Shown: one piece after another, positions 52,424-61,182 of the stretch
Layout: each line of letters opens with the position of its first letter
Numbering within the stretch: the first letter of the stretch is position 1
Assembly: GCA_905233385.1 (NCBI GenBank)
Contig: CAJOEH010000001.1
Span: forward strand, 1-64,000
DNA from: an uncultured Oscillospiraceae bacterium
Lineage (GTDB): Bacteria > Bacillota > Clostridia > Oscillospirales > Oscillospiraceae
Direction: 5' to 3'
DNA length: 64,000 bases
Position numbers and translations under genes: made by a program
Notes under the pieces: model-generated
Databases searched by the model: none
What the model was told of the DNA's origin: nothing
What the model saw: only the letters and a program-made list of their open reading frames with translations

Positions 52424-54146
52424 GAAAGAATTGAAGGCGCTGCGGCGTCCGTTCGTCAAAGAACTCTTCCGCAAAAACAAATTCAACCTCGTGATGACCG
52501 TGCTTGCGGCGTTTCTCGGCGCGGTGTCGAATCTCGTCATCTCGTGGACGATCAAGGGAATTTCCGATCTGATCTCCGGCGACACGGACATCGGCTTTCG
52601 CACGATGCTCCTTGTCGCGGGCGTCGGCTTCGCGCTGCTGCTGATCGCTTGGATGCTGGATAAAGTGTTTCTGTCCAGATTCCGCGCGCAGGCAATGCAG
52701 CAGTACCGGAAATACGCCTTTGACCGGCTGCTGGAAAAGGGCATTCAGGCGTTCTCCGGCGAGAACAGCGCGCGCTATCTCTCCGCCCTGTCCAACGACG
52801 CGAACACCATTGAGCAGGATTACATCAAGCTGCTGCAAAACGCGATCCAGGTCGGCATCACCTTCGTCGGCGCGCTGGGGCTGATGCTGTGGTACAGCCC
52901 GCTGCTGACGCTGATCGCGATCGGCTTCTCCCTGGTGCCTGTGATCGTTTCCATCGTGCTCGGCAACAAGACTGCCGTGGCGGAAAAGAACGTCTCCGAC
53001 AAGAAAGAAAGCTACACCGCCATGCTTAAGGACGTGCTCTCCGGCTTTGCGGTGATCAAGAGCTTCAAGGCGGAGAAGAGCATCTCCGGCATCCACGACG
53101 GGAGCAACAACAGCGTCGCGGAAGCGGCAAAGACGCGCGAGCAGGTCAAGCTTCACGTCTCCTATGCCTCCGGGCTTGCGGGCGGCGTGCTGCAGTTCGG
53201 CGTGTTCTTCGTCGCGGCGGCGCTCGCGCTCTCCGGCAGAGGCGGCATCACCGCCGGCACCGCCATCGTCTTCGTGCAGCTTCTGAACTACGTTCTCGAA
53301 CCGATCCGGGTCTTCCCGATGTATTACGCCGGGAAAAAATCTGCCTACGGTCTCATCGACAAGCTGGCGCAGGCGCTCCATCAGAATATCCCCGACGAGG
53401 GCGAGCACATCGCGCCGCAGCTTGAAGGCGGCATTCAGGTCAAGGATCTCGCATTTGCCTACGAGGAAGCCAAGCCCGTGCTGAACGGCATGGATATGGA
53501 CATCCGCGCCGGCGGCTGCTACGCGCTGGTCGGCGGCTCCGGCAGCGGCAAATCGACCCTCCTGAATCTGCTCATGGCCTCCTCGCGCAAGTATCAGGGC
53601 GAGATCCTCTACGACGGCAAAGAGCTCAAGACCATCTCTCCGAGCTCGCTGTACGACCTCGTCTCGATCATCCAGCAGAACGTGTTCGTCTTCAACAGCA
53701 CCATCCGCAACAATATCACGATGTTCTCCGACTTCCCCGAGGAGGAGATCGAACGCGCGGTGCGCCTGTCCGGTCTTTCCAAACTCATCGACGAGAAGGG
53801 CGCGGACTATCTGTGCGGCGAGAACGGCTCCGGCCTCTCCGGCGGCGAACGCCAGCGGATTTCGATCGCCAGAGCGCTGCTGCGCAAGACGCCGGTGCTG
53901 TTCGTGGACGAGGCGACGGCCTCGCTCGATAACGAGACCTCCTTCGGCGTGCTCGACGCGATCTTGAAGCTCGACGGCTTCACCCGCGTGATCGTCACGC
54001 ACGACCTCGACGAGAATATCCTGCGCCGGGCTACCTGCCTGTTCGCGCTGAAGAACGGCAGTGTCACGGAGCGCGGCACCTTCGACGAACTGATGGCGCA
54101 GAAGGGCTACTTCTATTCCCTCTACACCGTCTCGCAGGGCGCGTAA
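52416..54146 (+). CDS. ABC exporter half-transporter (permease fused to ATPase)
   Basis: This 576-residue protein has a six-helix exporter membrane domain (about 1-330) and a nucleotide-binding domain with Walker A GGSGSGKSTLLNLL, signature GLSGGERQRISIARAL and Walker B TPVLFVDEATASLD, then the H-loop VTHDLDEN. It would work as a homodimer. Coupled to the XRE-TPR regulator; substrate unknown (lipid, drug or peptide). AAGGAG at 52400-52405 precedes ATG 52416; a longer upstream frame is not family sequence. Confidence 0.9.
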   Translation: MNKKELKALRRPFVKELFRKNKFNLVMTVLAAFLGAVSNLVISWTIKGISDLISGDTDIGFRTMLLVAGVGFALLLIAWMLDKVFLSRFRAQAMQQYRKYAFDRLLEKGIQAFSGENSARYLSALSNDANTIEQDYIKLLQNAIQVGITFVGALGLMLWYSPLLTLIAIGFSLVPVIVSIVLGNKTAVAEKNVSDKKESYTAMLKDVLSGFAVIKSFKAEKSISGIHDGSNNSVAEAAKTREQVKLHVSYASGLAGGVLQFGVFFVAAALALSGRGGITAGTAIVFVQLLNYVLEPIRVFPMYYAGKKSAYGLIDKLAQALHQNIPDEGEHIAPQLEGGIQVKDLAFAYEEAKPVLNGMDMDIRAGGCYALVGGSGSGKSTLLNLLMASSRKYQGEILYDGKELKTISPSSLYDLVSIIQQNVFVFNSTIRNNITMFSDFPEEEIERAVRLSGLSKLIDEKGADYLCGENGSGLSGGERQRISIARALLRKTPVLFVDEATASLDNETSFGVLDAILKLDGFTRVIVTHDLDENILRRATCLFALKNGSVTERGTFDELMAQKGYFYSLYTVSQGA

Positions 54147-54156
54147 CAGCGTAAAA

Positions 54157-54187
54157 AAGAAGGGTGTGCATGACGCACACCCTTCTT
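54157..54187. terminator. Bidirectional terminator between the ABC gene and trpB2
   Basis: AAGAAGGGTGTGC pairs perfectly with GCACACCCTTCTT across a 5-nt loop, with A- and T-rich flanks on both sides. Confidence 0.88.
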
Positions 54188-54198
54188 TCTTGTACGAA

Positions 54199-55560
54199 TT
54201 AAATCTTCGGCAGCAGCGCCAAACTCTTCGCGATGTCCTCGTCCGTGGGGATGAAGTCGCCCATCTCGCCGTCGTTGTACTTCTGATAAGCAACGAGGTC
54301 AAAATAGCCGGTGCCGGTCAGGCCGAAGACGATGTTCTTCGCTTCGCCGGTCTGTTTGCACTTGAGCGCCTCGTCGATCGCGACGCGGATCGCGTGGCTG
54401 CTCTCCGGCGCGGGGAGGATGCCCTCGACGCGGGCGAACTCCGTCGCCGCCTCGAAGACCGAGGTCTGCTCGACGCTCCTCGCCTCGAGATAGCCGTCGT
54501 CGTAGAGCTGGGAGACGACGCTGCTCATGCCGTGGTAGCGCAGGCCGCCCGCGTGGTTTGCGGAGGGGATGAACGAGCTGCCCAGCGTATACATCTTCGC
54601 GAGCGGGCAGACCATGCCGGTGTCGCAGAAGTCGTAGGCGTACTTGCCGCGGGTCAGGCTCGGGCAGGACGCGGGCTCGACCGCGATGATGCGCATATCC
54701 GCTTCGCCGCGGAGCTTCTGGCCGACGAAGGGCGCGATCAGACCGCCGAGGTTGGAGCCGCCGCCGGCGCAGCCGATGATGATATCGGGCTTGATATTGT
54801 ACTTATCCATCGCCGCCTTGGTCTCCAGGCCGATGACCGACTGGTGGAGCAGGACCTGCGACAGGACGCTGCCGAGCACGTAGCGGTAGCCGTCCTGCTT
54901 GACCGCCATCTCGACCGCCTCGGAGATCGCGCAGCCGAGGGAGCCGGTGGTACCGGGGAATTCGGCGTTGATCTTCTTGCCGATCTCCGTCGTCATGGAC
55001 GGCGACGGGGTGACGGACGCGCCGTAGGTGCGCATGACCTCGCGGCGGAAGGGCTTCTGCTCGTAGGACACCTTGACCATGAAGACCTGGCAGTCCAGCT
55101 CAAAGTACGAGCACGCCATGGACAGCGCCGTGCCCCACTGGCCCGCGCCGGTCTCGGTCGTCACGCCCTTGAGGCCCTGCTTCTTCGCGTAGTACGCCTG
55201 CGCGATCGCGGAGTTCAGCTTGTGACTGCCGGAGGTGTTGTTTCCCTCGAACTTGTAGTAGATGTGCGCCGGCGTGCCGAGCTTCTTCTCCAGACAGTAC
55301 GCCCGCACCAGCGGCGACGGACGGTACATTTTGTAGAAGTCGCGGATCTCCTGCGGGATGGGGATGAACGCGTTTTCGGTGTCCAGCTCCTGCTCGGCAA
55401 GCTCGCGGCAGAAGACCTGCGACAGCTCGTCGATCGTCATGGGCTTCCCCGTCCCGGGATTCAGCAGGGGCGCGGGCTTGTTCTTCATGTCGGCACGGAC
55501 GTTGTACCATGCCTTCGGCATCTCCGATTCTTCGAGATAGATTTTGTACGGGATCTCCAT
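54199..55560 (-). CDS. trpB2: Tryptophan synthase beta-like protein, TrpB2 type
   Basis: This 453-residue PLP enzyme has the lysine motif NNTSGSHKLNSAIAQ (EGNNTSGSHK), GAGQWGTALSMA, the phosphate-binding GCAGGGSNLGG and GLTGTGYFD. The extended N-terminus (PYKIYLEESEMPKAWYNVRAD) and length mark the TrpB2 subfamily, which converts indole and L-serine to tryptophan often without a TrpA partner. No trpA or other trp gene is nearby. I started it at ATG 55558-55560 after AAAGGAGAAAACACC; the frame continues upstream through the T-box, which is not coding. Confidence 0.93.
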   Translation of the reverse strand: MEIPYKIYLEESEMPKAWYNVRADMKNKPAPLLNPGTGKPMTIDELSQVFCRELAEQELDTENAFIPIPQEIRDFYKMYRPSPLVRAYCLEKKLGTPAHIYYKFEGNNTSGSHKLNSAIAQAYYAKKQGLKGVTTETGAGQWGTALSMACSYFELDCQVFMVKVSYEQKPFRREVMRTYGASVTPSPSMTTEIGKKINAEFPGTTGSLGCAISEAVEMAVKQDGYRYVLGSVLSQVLLHQSVIGLETKAAMDKYNIKPDIIIGCAGGGSNLGGLIAPFVGQKLRGEADMRIIAVEPASCPSLTRGKYAYDFCDTGMVCPLAKMYTLGSSFIPSANHAGGLRYHGMSSVVSQLYDDGYLEARSVEQTSVFEAATEFARVEGILPAPESSHAIRVAIDEALKCKQTGEAKNIVFGLTGTGYFDLVAYQKYNDGEMGDFIPTDEDIAKSLALLPKI

Positions 55561-55578
55561 GGTGTTTTCTCCTTTCGT

Positions 55579-55850
55579 TTTTTCGGGAGAGGATACAAAA
55601 ATCCTGTCCCAGTATTGTTTGCTGGGACAGGATGATAATTCCTGCGGTGCCACCCGGCTTGGCGCGACGCGCCCACTTATGCGTACTTGCATACGCCGAC
55701 TTTGGTAACGAAGAGTCGCTCCGTCTCGCCTACTGAAATTCAGCTCGCCCTCCGACGCCCATTCTGTCCGTACTTCCCTGCCGCGTTCCCACCATCGGCG
55801 GCTCTCTGTGCGTTCCGCTGCGGACATACTCACTCGTCATCTGCGGTTTT
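55579..55850 (-). promoter_or_regulatory. T-box riboswitch, tryptophan-specific (specifier UGG)
   Basis: On the minus strand the leader contains a Stem I with the GATGA K-turn-like bulge and an AGTGAGTA loop-E side facing ACAGAATGGG. GACG/CGTC below and GTCCG/CGGAC above bracket the specifier loop, so the specifier codon is TGG (complement of 55759-55761). Downstream come the T-box sequence GGGTGGCACCGC (complement of 55644-55655) and a terminator TCCTGTCCCAG/CTGGGACAGGA followed by TTTTTG (55597-55633). Uncharged tRNA-Trp should favour antitermination and trpB2 expression. Confidence 0.92.
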
Positions 55851-55854
55851 CTGT

Positions 55855-55884
55855 ATTATACGCACATTCCCCGCCGTTTGTCAA
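55855..55884 (-). promoter_or_regulatory. Promoter of the T-box/trpB2 unit
   Basis: On the minus strand TTGACA (55879-55884), 18 nt, TATAAT (55855-55860), both perfect hexamers. Confidence 0.85.
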
Positions 55885-55932
55885 TACCGTTTTTTGCAAA
55901 TTTCGTCGAACGGTAATCACGCTTCTCAACCC

Positions 55933-56050
55933 TGTCATTGCCCGCTTTACGCGGCAATCTAACCGTCGCAGGTATGGTGCGTACGCCGCATTACGGAAAA
56001 GCATCCCGTATCGGAACGGACGGATTGCCCGAGCAAGTCGGGCAATGACA
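55933..56050. repeat. Intergenic inverted-end repeat, copy 7 (no REPIN core)
   Basis: TGTCATTGCCC...GGGCAATGACA; left hairpin GCCCGC/GCGGC with one gap, right GCCCGA/TCGGGC. The middle is about 75 nt without a core. Confidence 0.8.
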
Positions 56051-56065
56051 CAACGGTTGTGGAAC

Positions 56066-56118
56066 ATTGAGCATTGAGCATTGCGCATTGCGCATTGCGC
56101 ATTCCCCATTCCGCATTC
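56066..56118 (+). repeat. Short tandem repeat of GCATTGCG/GCATTGAG
   Basis: About six or seven imperfect 8-9 nt units (ACATTGAG, CATTGAG, CATTGCG three times, CATTCCC, CATTCCG, CATTCTC) lie next to copy 7 and 50 nt before the AEC transporter gene. Confidence 0.75.
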
Positions 56119-56173
56119 TCCGCTTGACTTGCCCGCCTGCTCGCGGTAAGATAGGCTTGAAGGTGAAAGAGAT

Positions 56174-57100
56174 ATGCAATTCAACGGATTTTTGTTTTTC
56201 CTGATCGTCATCGCCGTCGGCTACCTTGCCATGAAGGGCAGGCTCGTGCCCGAAAGCGCGACCGACGTGCTGCCGAAGCTCCTGCTGAACGTCTGCTTCC
56301 CCGCGATGCTGTTCATCAACTTCGCGGACACGGACATCCATGAGCTGATCGGCTACGGCATTCCGACCGTGATCGCCACGCTGGCGTTCAGTCTGACGCC
56401 GTTCCTGATTTCCATCCCGCTGCTGCGGAACGTCGAGGAGGGCCGGCGGCCCATTCTGCGCTATCTCAGCGGCGTCGGCAACAACTCGTTCGTCTGCATT
56501 CCCCTGCTGAGCCTGTTTCTGGCGAAGAGCGAGATGTCCATCGTCTTCATCCACGGCGCGGTCATGGATTTCTTGATCTGGGGCGTGCATCATCAGATCT
56601 TCATCGGCTCGACCGGCGGCAGCCGCAGGGACATCGTCAAAAAAGTACTGCTCACGCCGAATCTGATCGCCGTGGCCGCGGGTATTCTCTGCTCCGTCTT
56701 CTCCGCGGAGCTGCCGGGCTTCGTGCGCTACACGTTCGAGGGCGTGGCGGCTTCCGTTTCGCCGATCGCCCTGCTGTTCATCGGTATGCTGATCTGCCGC
56801 TACGGGCTGTTCGGCTGGATCCGAAGCAAGGCGGCGATCCTCTATTCCCTCTGGAAGGTGCTCGCGCTGCCCTGCATCGTCTTCGGCGTGCTGTATTTTA
56901 TTCTGCCGTTCAAAACCGCCTGCATCCTCGCCATTCTTGCCGGCAGTCCCGCTCCGATCACCGCCGTTCTGTGGTCGAAGCAGTACGGCAAGGATACGAA
57001 GCTGGCCGTCGACTGTCTCATCCCGTCGACCGTCCTGTACTTCGCCGCCGAAGGCTCGCTCCTGGTGCTTCTGCTGAAATCCGGTGTGATCGGCGGATAA
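56174..57100 (+). CDS. AEC-family (auxin efflux carrier-like) transporter
   Basis: This 308-residue membrane protein has about ten transmembrane segments. It opens MQFNGFLFFLIVIAVGYLAMKGRLVPES and has LPKLLLNVCFPAMLF and, in the second half, LTPNLIAVAAGILCS and ILAGSPAPITAVLWSKQYGKD, typical of AEC carriers (malate/organic anion permeases in bacteria). Substrate unknown. AAGGTGAAAGAGAT precedes the start. It is downstream of and divergent from trpB2; no link is implied. Confidence 0.82.
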   Translation: MQFNGFLFFLIVIAVGYLAMKGRLVPESATDVLPKLLLNVCFPAMLFINFADTDIHELIGYGIPTVIATLAFSLTPFLISIPLLRNVEEGRRPILRYLSGVGNNSFVCIPLLSLFLAKSEMSIVFIHGAVMDFLIWGVHHQIFIGSTGGSRRDIVKKVLLTPNLIAVAAGILCSVFSAELPGFVRYTFEGVAASVSPIALLFIGMLICRYGLFGWIRSKAAILYSLWKVLALPCIVFGVLYFILPFKTACILAILAGSPAPITAVLWSKQYGKDTKLAVDCLIPSTVLYFAAEGSLLVLLLKSGVIGG

Positions 57101-57119
57101 CGCAAAAGTCTCCCATACC

Positions 57120-57245
57120 TGTCATTCCCGCCTGACAAAGTCAGGCAGGGAATCCGTCCGTTGCAGGTTTGGGGAATGTATCGTAATACGAAGAAGTTTT
57201 CAATTTCGGTAGGGACAGATTGCCCGGACAAGCCGGGCAATGACA
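57120..57245. repeat. Intergenic inverted-end repeat, copy 8 (no REPIN core)
   Basis: TGTCATTCCC...GGGCAATGACA; left hairpin CCCGCCTGAC/GTCAGGC(A)GGG, right GCCCGG/CCGGGC. Directly after the AEC gene. Confidence 0.82.
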
Positions 57246-57273
57246 ACTAATACTTGCTTCATCTTGATATACC

Positions 57274-57299
57274 CCCGGCTCGTGAGAGCCGGGCTTTTT
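57274..57299 (+). terminator. Intrinsic terminator after the AEC transporter gene
   Basis: CCCGGCTC-GTGA-GAGCCGGG followed by CTTTTTA. Confidence 0.88.
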
Positions 57300-57356
57300 A
57301 ATTGTAATAGTTGTCAAAACAGAAAACTGCAAAAAATGGAAAATTTGCTTGCTATT

Positions 57357-57411
57357 TTGATAAAAATGTTGTAGTATATAGAATAATGTGCGCGCGGGAA
57401 CGTTTTCCCGC
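57357..57411 (+). promoter_or_regulatory. Promoter with an overlapping LacI-type operator for the sugar kinase/nagA operon
   Basis: TTGATA at 57357-57362, 16 nt, TAGAAT at 57379-57384. The palindrome GCGGGAA-CGTT-TTCCCGC occupies 57394-57411, at the expected transcription start. A GGGAA(N4)TTCCC core with a central CG resembles LacI-family operators and suggests repression relieved by a sugar. The regulator is not in the window. Confidence 0.6.
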
Positions 57412-57443
57412 CGCCTTCATAGGATGAAGAAACCACTGAGAGG

Positions 57444-59930
57444 ATGATCTCTTTGAACCATAAACTGACGCCGGAAGCCGCGATCAGGCATTTCCGGATC
57501 ACCGGAACGCCGGTCATCATCAGCGAATTCGGCTCCGGCCATATCAACAGCACCTACCGCGTGCAGACCGACGACAAGCACGTCTATATCCTGCAGCGCA
57601 TCAACAAGTACGTTTTCTCCGATCCGAAAGCGGTCATGGAGAATGTCGGCGCGGTGACGGAATACCTGCGCAGCCGCGTCAGCGATCCGAGCGAAACGCT
57701 CAACTTTATTCTCTCCGACGAGGGTACATACTACTGCGTGGACGAGGACGGCGAATACTGGCGCTGCTACGAGTTCGCGGACGGCATCTGCCTCGAAGCG
57801 CCGGAATCCGACAAGGATTTCTATGAGAGCGCGATCGCCTTCGGCCGCTTTCAGGAGCTGCTGGGCGACTTCCCCGCGCAGACCCTGCACGAGACGATCC
57901 CGATGTTCCACAACACCGTCAACCGCTACCGCCAGTTCCGCAAGGCGCTGGACGCCGACCGCGTCCACCGTGCGCTCTCCGTCCGCGACGAGATCGCCTT
58001 CATCATGGAGCGCGAAAAGGAAGCCGGCACACTGGTGCGCCTGCTGGAATCCGGCGAGCTGCCTCTGCGCGTGACGCACAACGACACCAAGCTGAACAAC
58101 GTCCTGCTGGACGCGAAGACCCGTAAGGCGATGTGCGTCCTCGACCTCGACACGGTCATGCCCGGCTCCTCCCTGTACGACTTCGGCGACTCCATCCGTT
58201 TCGGCGCGGCGACCGCAGCCGAGGACGAGCCGGACGTGGAGAAGATGGAGCTCAACCTCGAGCTCTTCCGCGTCTATACGCGCGGCTACCTGACCGCCTG
58301 CCGCAGCCTGACCGAGAAGGAGACGGAGCTTCTGCCGCTCGGCGCGAAGATCATCACGCTGGAGCTGGCCGTCCGCTTCCTGACGGACTACCTCGACGGC
58401 GACCGCTATTTCAAGGTCGCCTATCCCGAGCACAATCTCGTCCGCGCCCGCACCCAGCTCAAGCTGGTCGCCGACATGGAGAAGAAGTGGGACGACATGC
58501 AGAAAATCGTCGCGGAGGAAGCGGCGAAGGCGAAGGAGCGGCCGCTGAATTATCTCGGCATCGTCTATAAGGTCAAGAACCTGCCGGAGCTTGACAAGGA
58601 TTTCATTCCCTTCGGCGTGTGGATCGACGCCTATGAAAAGGGCGCAACCCAGCCGCTGACCATCGCCATCGAGCGCGACAAGGGCAAGATCTCCGTCCAC
58701 CACACGAAGATCCACGGCACGCCGGAGCTCGCCGAGGCGGACTACCGCTACGTCGAGCGCTACGTCAAGTTCCTGCTGTGGTCGATCGGCGGCTTCCGCA
58801 TCTACATCTGCGGCAACAGCGCGCTGGCGCAGCGCCTTAAGAAGGCCTACACCCTCGAGGGCGAGCGCAGATTCGACGTCCAGTTCATGCAAGACGTTTA
58901 CGAAGTTCCCTTTGAGGTCGTCGACTGCAAATTGGATGACTGCCCCAAGGCGAACGAGGCCGCCGTGCACATCGGCGGTCACATGGAAGGCTGCCGCATC
59001 GGCTTCGACGCGGGCGGCTCGGATCGCAAAGTGTCCGCCGTGATCGACGGCAAGACCGTCTATTCCGAGGAAGTCGTCTGGCATCCGAAGACGGAATCCG
59101 ACCCGCAGTACCACTTCGACGGCATCGTCGCCGCGTTCAAGACCGCGGCCTCCAAAATGCCGCGCGTGGACGGCATCGGCGTCTCCTCCGCCGGCGTTTT
59201 CATCGGCAACAGCCCGATGGTCTCCTCCCTGTTCATCAAAGTCCCGCGCGAAAAGCGCGATCTCGTCAAGTCCATCTATGACCGCGCCGCCTTGGAAATC
59301 GGCGACGTTCCCATCGTCGTCGCGAACGACGGCGACGTGACCGCCCTCGCGGGCGCGATGGGCATGGAGGTCGGCTCCGTCATGGGCATGGCAATGGGCA
59401 CGAGCGAGGCGGTCGGCTACGTCGACGCGGACGGCAACGTCCTCGGCTGGCTCAACGAGCTCGCCTTCGCGCCGGTCGACCTGTTTGAGGGCGCGATGGC
59501 GGACGAATGGTCCACGGACATCGGCGTCGGCTGCAAATACTTCTCGCAGGACGCGGTCATCAAACTCGCGCCGAAGGCGGGCATCGCCCTCGACGACAGC
59601 CTGACCCCGGCCGAGAAGCTCAAGGCGGTGCAGTCGCTCGTGGAAAAGGGCGACGCGCGCGCAAGAAAGGTATTCGCCTCGATCGGCGCCTACCTCGCGC
59701 ACACGATGAAGCTCTATTGCCGCTTCTACGACGTGCACCACATGATCGTCCTCGGACGCGTCATGTCCGGCGTCGGCGGCAGCATCGTGCTGGACAGCTG
59801 CCTGAAGATCATGCGGGAGGAATATCCGGAGCTCGCGGAGAAAGTGCGCGTCATGCTCCCGGACGAGAAGACCCGCCGCGTCGGCCAGTCCGTCGCCGCG
59901 GCCAGCCTGCCCGAAGCAAAGAAGAAATAA
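57444..59930 (+). CDS. Fused sugar kinase: NahK-like phosphotransferase plus ROK-like kinase
   Basis: This 828-residue protein joins two kinase-type enzymes. Residues about 5-350 are an aminoglycoside-phosphotransferase-fold domain like N-acetylhexosamine 1-kinase: FGSGHINSTYRV, the catalytic loop VTHNDTKLNNVLLD and DLDTVMPGSSLYDFGDSIRFGA. Residues about 365-515 are a ROK-associated domain (LGIVYKVKNLPELDKDFIPFGVW). Residues about 520-828 are ROK-like: GFDAGGSDRKVSAVIDG, GIGVSSAGVFIG, VVANDGDVTALAGAMG and GMGTSEA-like MAMGTSEAVGY; the usual ROK zinc CGC cluster is absent. nagA follows 53 nt later. ATG 57444 or TTG 57453 (better spaced from GAGAGG) may be the start. Confidence 0.82.
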   Translation: MISLNHKLTPEAAIRHFRITGTPVIISEFGSGHINSTYRVQTDDKHVYILQRINKYVFSDPKAVMENVGAVTEYLRSRVSDPSETLNFILSDEGTYYCVDEDGEYWRCYEFADGICLEAPESDKDFYESAIAFGRFQELLGDFPAQTLHETIPMFHNTVNRYRQFRKALDADRVHRALSVRDEIAFIMEREKEAGTLVRLLESGELPLRVTHNDTKLNNVLLDAKTRKAMCVLDLDTVMPGSSLYDFGDSIRFGAATAAEDEPDVEKMELNLELFRVYTRGYLTACRSLTEKETELLPLGAKIITLELAVRFLTDYLDGDRYFKVAYPEHNLVRARTQLKLVADMEKKWDDMQKIVAEEAAKAKERPLNYLGIVYKVKNLPELDKDFIPFGVWIDAYEKGATQPLTIAIERDKGKISVHHTKIHGTPELAEADYRYVERYVKFLLWSIGGFRIYICGNSALAQRLKKAYTLEGERRFDVQFMQDVYEVPFEVVDCKLDDCPKANEAAVHIGGHMEGCRIGFDAGGSDRKVSAVIDGKTVYSEEVVWHPKTESDPQYHFDGIVAAFKTAASKMPRVDGIGVSSAGVFIGNSPMVSSLFIKVPREKRDLVKSIYDRAALEIGDVPIVVANDGDVTALAGAMGMEVGSVMGMAMGTSEAVGYVDADGNVLGWLNELAFAPVDLFEGAMADEWSTDIGVGCKYFSQDAVIKLAPKAGIALDDSLTPAEKLKAVQSLVEKGDARARKVFASIGAYLAHTMKLYCRFYDVHHMIVLGRVMSGVGGSIVLDSCLKIMREEYPELAEKVRVMLPDEKTRRVGQSVAAASLPEAKKK

Positions 59931-59937
59931 CAGCAAA

Positions 59938-59968
59938 CGGCATTCCGCTCCGGAATGCCGTTTGTTTG
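59938..59968 (+). terminator. Terminator-like hairpin between the kinase gene and nagA
   Basis: CGGCATTCCG pairs with CGGAATGCCG, followed by TTTGTTTG. It may allow partial read-through to nagA, which has no obvious promoter of its own. Confidence 0.65.
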
Positions 59969-59983
59969 AAAGGAATCAATACA

Positions 59984-61108
59984 ATGAATTACAAGAACGC
60001 ATGGATCTATACCGAACAGTTCCGCTTCGCGCAGGGCAGCTTCTCCGTTGAGGACGGACGGTTCTGCAATGTGCTCGGCGAGGCCGCGCCCGACGCGGTC
60101 GACCTCGGCGGCGCCTACGTCATCCCCGGCCTGATCGACGTGCACACCCACGGCAATTCCGGCGCGGACTTCTCCGACGGCAAGCTCGAAGGCGTGCGGA
60201 AAATGGCGAAATATCTGGCGAAGAACGGCGTGACCTCCTTTGCTCCCGCCTCGATGACTCTCCCCTACGAGACGCTCGCCGCCGCGTTCGCCACGGCGCG
60301 CGCCTACGCGGACGACCGTGACGCGGACGGCGCGGCCCTGCGCGGCATCCAGATGGAGGGGCCCTTCTTCTCCGAAAAGAAAAAGGGCGCGCAGAACGGC
60401 GCATACCTCCGCAACCCCGATTTTGAAGCGTTCAAGGCGCTTTACGACGGCTGCGGCGGTCTGGTGCGGATCGTGGACGTCGCGCCGGAGCTGGACGGCT
60501 CCGTCGAGTTCATCCGCAAGGCGAAAGAGCTCTGCACCGTCTCGATCGCCCACACCGACGCGGACTACGACGCCGCCCGCAAAGGCATCGCCGCGGGCGT
60601 GACGCACCTGACCCACCTTTACAACGCCATGCCATCCATCCACCACCGCAAGCCCGGCGTGATCGCCGCCGCCGCAGAGGCCGAAACGGTCAGCGCGGAG
60701 CTGATCTCCGACGGCCAGCACGTCCATCCCGCCTCGGTGCGGCTGGCGTTCCGCATCTTCGGCGCGGCGCGCATGGTGCTGATCTCCGACTCCCTGCGCT
60801 GCTGCGGCATGCCCGACGGCGAGTACGAGCTCGGCGGCCAGCAGGTCTTCCTAAAGGACGGCATTGCCCGTCTCGCGGACGGCACGATCGCGGGCTCCGC
60901 GACGAACCTGTTCGAGTGCATGCGGCGCGCGATGTCCTTCGGCATCTCGCGGGAGGACGCGATCCGCGCCGCGACCTACAACCCCGCGCGACAGCTCGGC
61001 TGTCTGAAAGTCGTCGGCTCGATCGCCGACGGCAAGATCGCCGACTTCGTGCTCTGCGACGCGGAGCTCAACCGCAAGGCCGTCTGCCTCGCCGGAAAGA
61101 TGCTGTAA
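59984..61108 (+). CDS. nagA: N-acetylglucosamine-6-phosphate deacetylase
   Basis: This 374-residue amidohydrolase opens the amino-sugar pathway by removing acetate from GlcNAc-6-P. Metal/active-site motifs: PGLIDVHTHGNSG near residue 50, MEGPFFSEKKKGAQNGAYL near residue 125, IAHTDAD, GVTHLTHLYNAM and ISDSLRCCGMPDG with the catalytic Asp. Context after a hexosamine-kinase fusion supports use of host or wall amino sugars. ATG 59984 follows AAAGGAATC; the frame upstream is the antisense-phase of the kinase gene. Confidence 0.94.
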   Translation: MNYKNAWIYTEQFRFAQGSFSVEDGRFCNVLGEAAPDAVDLGGAYVIPGLIDVHTHGNSGADFSDGKLEGVRKMAKYLAKNGVTSFAPASMTLPYETLAAAFATARAYADDRDADGAALRGIQMEGPFFSEKKKGAQNGAYLRNPDFEAFKALYDGCGGLVRIVDVAPELDGSVEFIRKAKELCTVSIAHTDADYDAARKGIAAGVTHLTHLYNAMPSIHHRKPGVIAAAAEAETVSAELISDGQHVHPASVRLAFRIFGAARMVLISDSLRCCGMPDGEYELGGQQVFLKDGIARLADGTIAGSATNLFECMRRAMSFGISREDAIRAATYNPARQLGCLKVVGSIADGKIADFVLCDAELNRKAVCLAGKML

Positions 61109-61123
61109 GATTCAGAAACACAG

Positions 61124-61160
61124 AAGGCGGCGCTTCGTTGCGAAGCGCCGCCTTTCATTT
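61124..61160 (+). terminator. Intrinsic terminator of nagA
   Basis: AAGGCGGCGCTTCG pairs perfectly with CGAAGCGCCGCCTT over a 3-nt loop, followed by TCATTTTTCC. Confidence 0.88.
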
Positions 61161-61182
61161 TTCCATACATTCCCTTATATCG

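Noticed and set aside
52398-54302. A 634-codon minus-strand frame across the ABC exporter
   Set aside because: Antisense shadow; the plus strand encodes Walker A, signature and Walker B in the right order.
55561-55833. N-terminal extension of trpB2 through the leader
   Set aside because: The frame is open, but the DNA carries T-box elements and a terminator, and TrpB2 family similarity begins at ATG 55558-55560.
57417-59936. An 839-codon minus-strand frame across the kinase fusion
   Set aside because: Antisense shadow. The plus strand has conserved kinase motifs throughout, and the minus translation has biased, motif-free composition.
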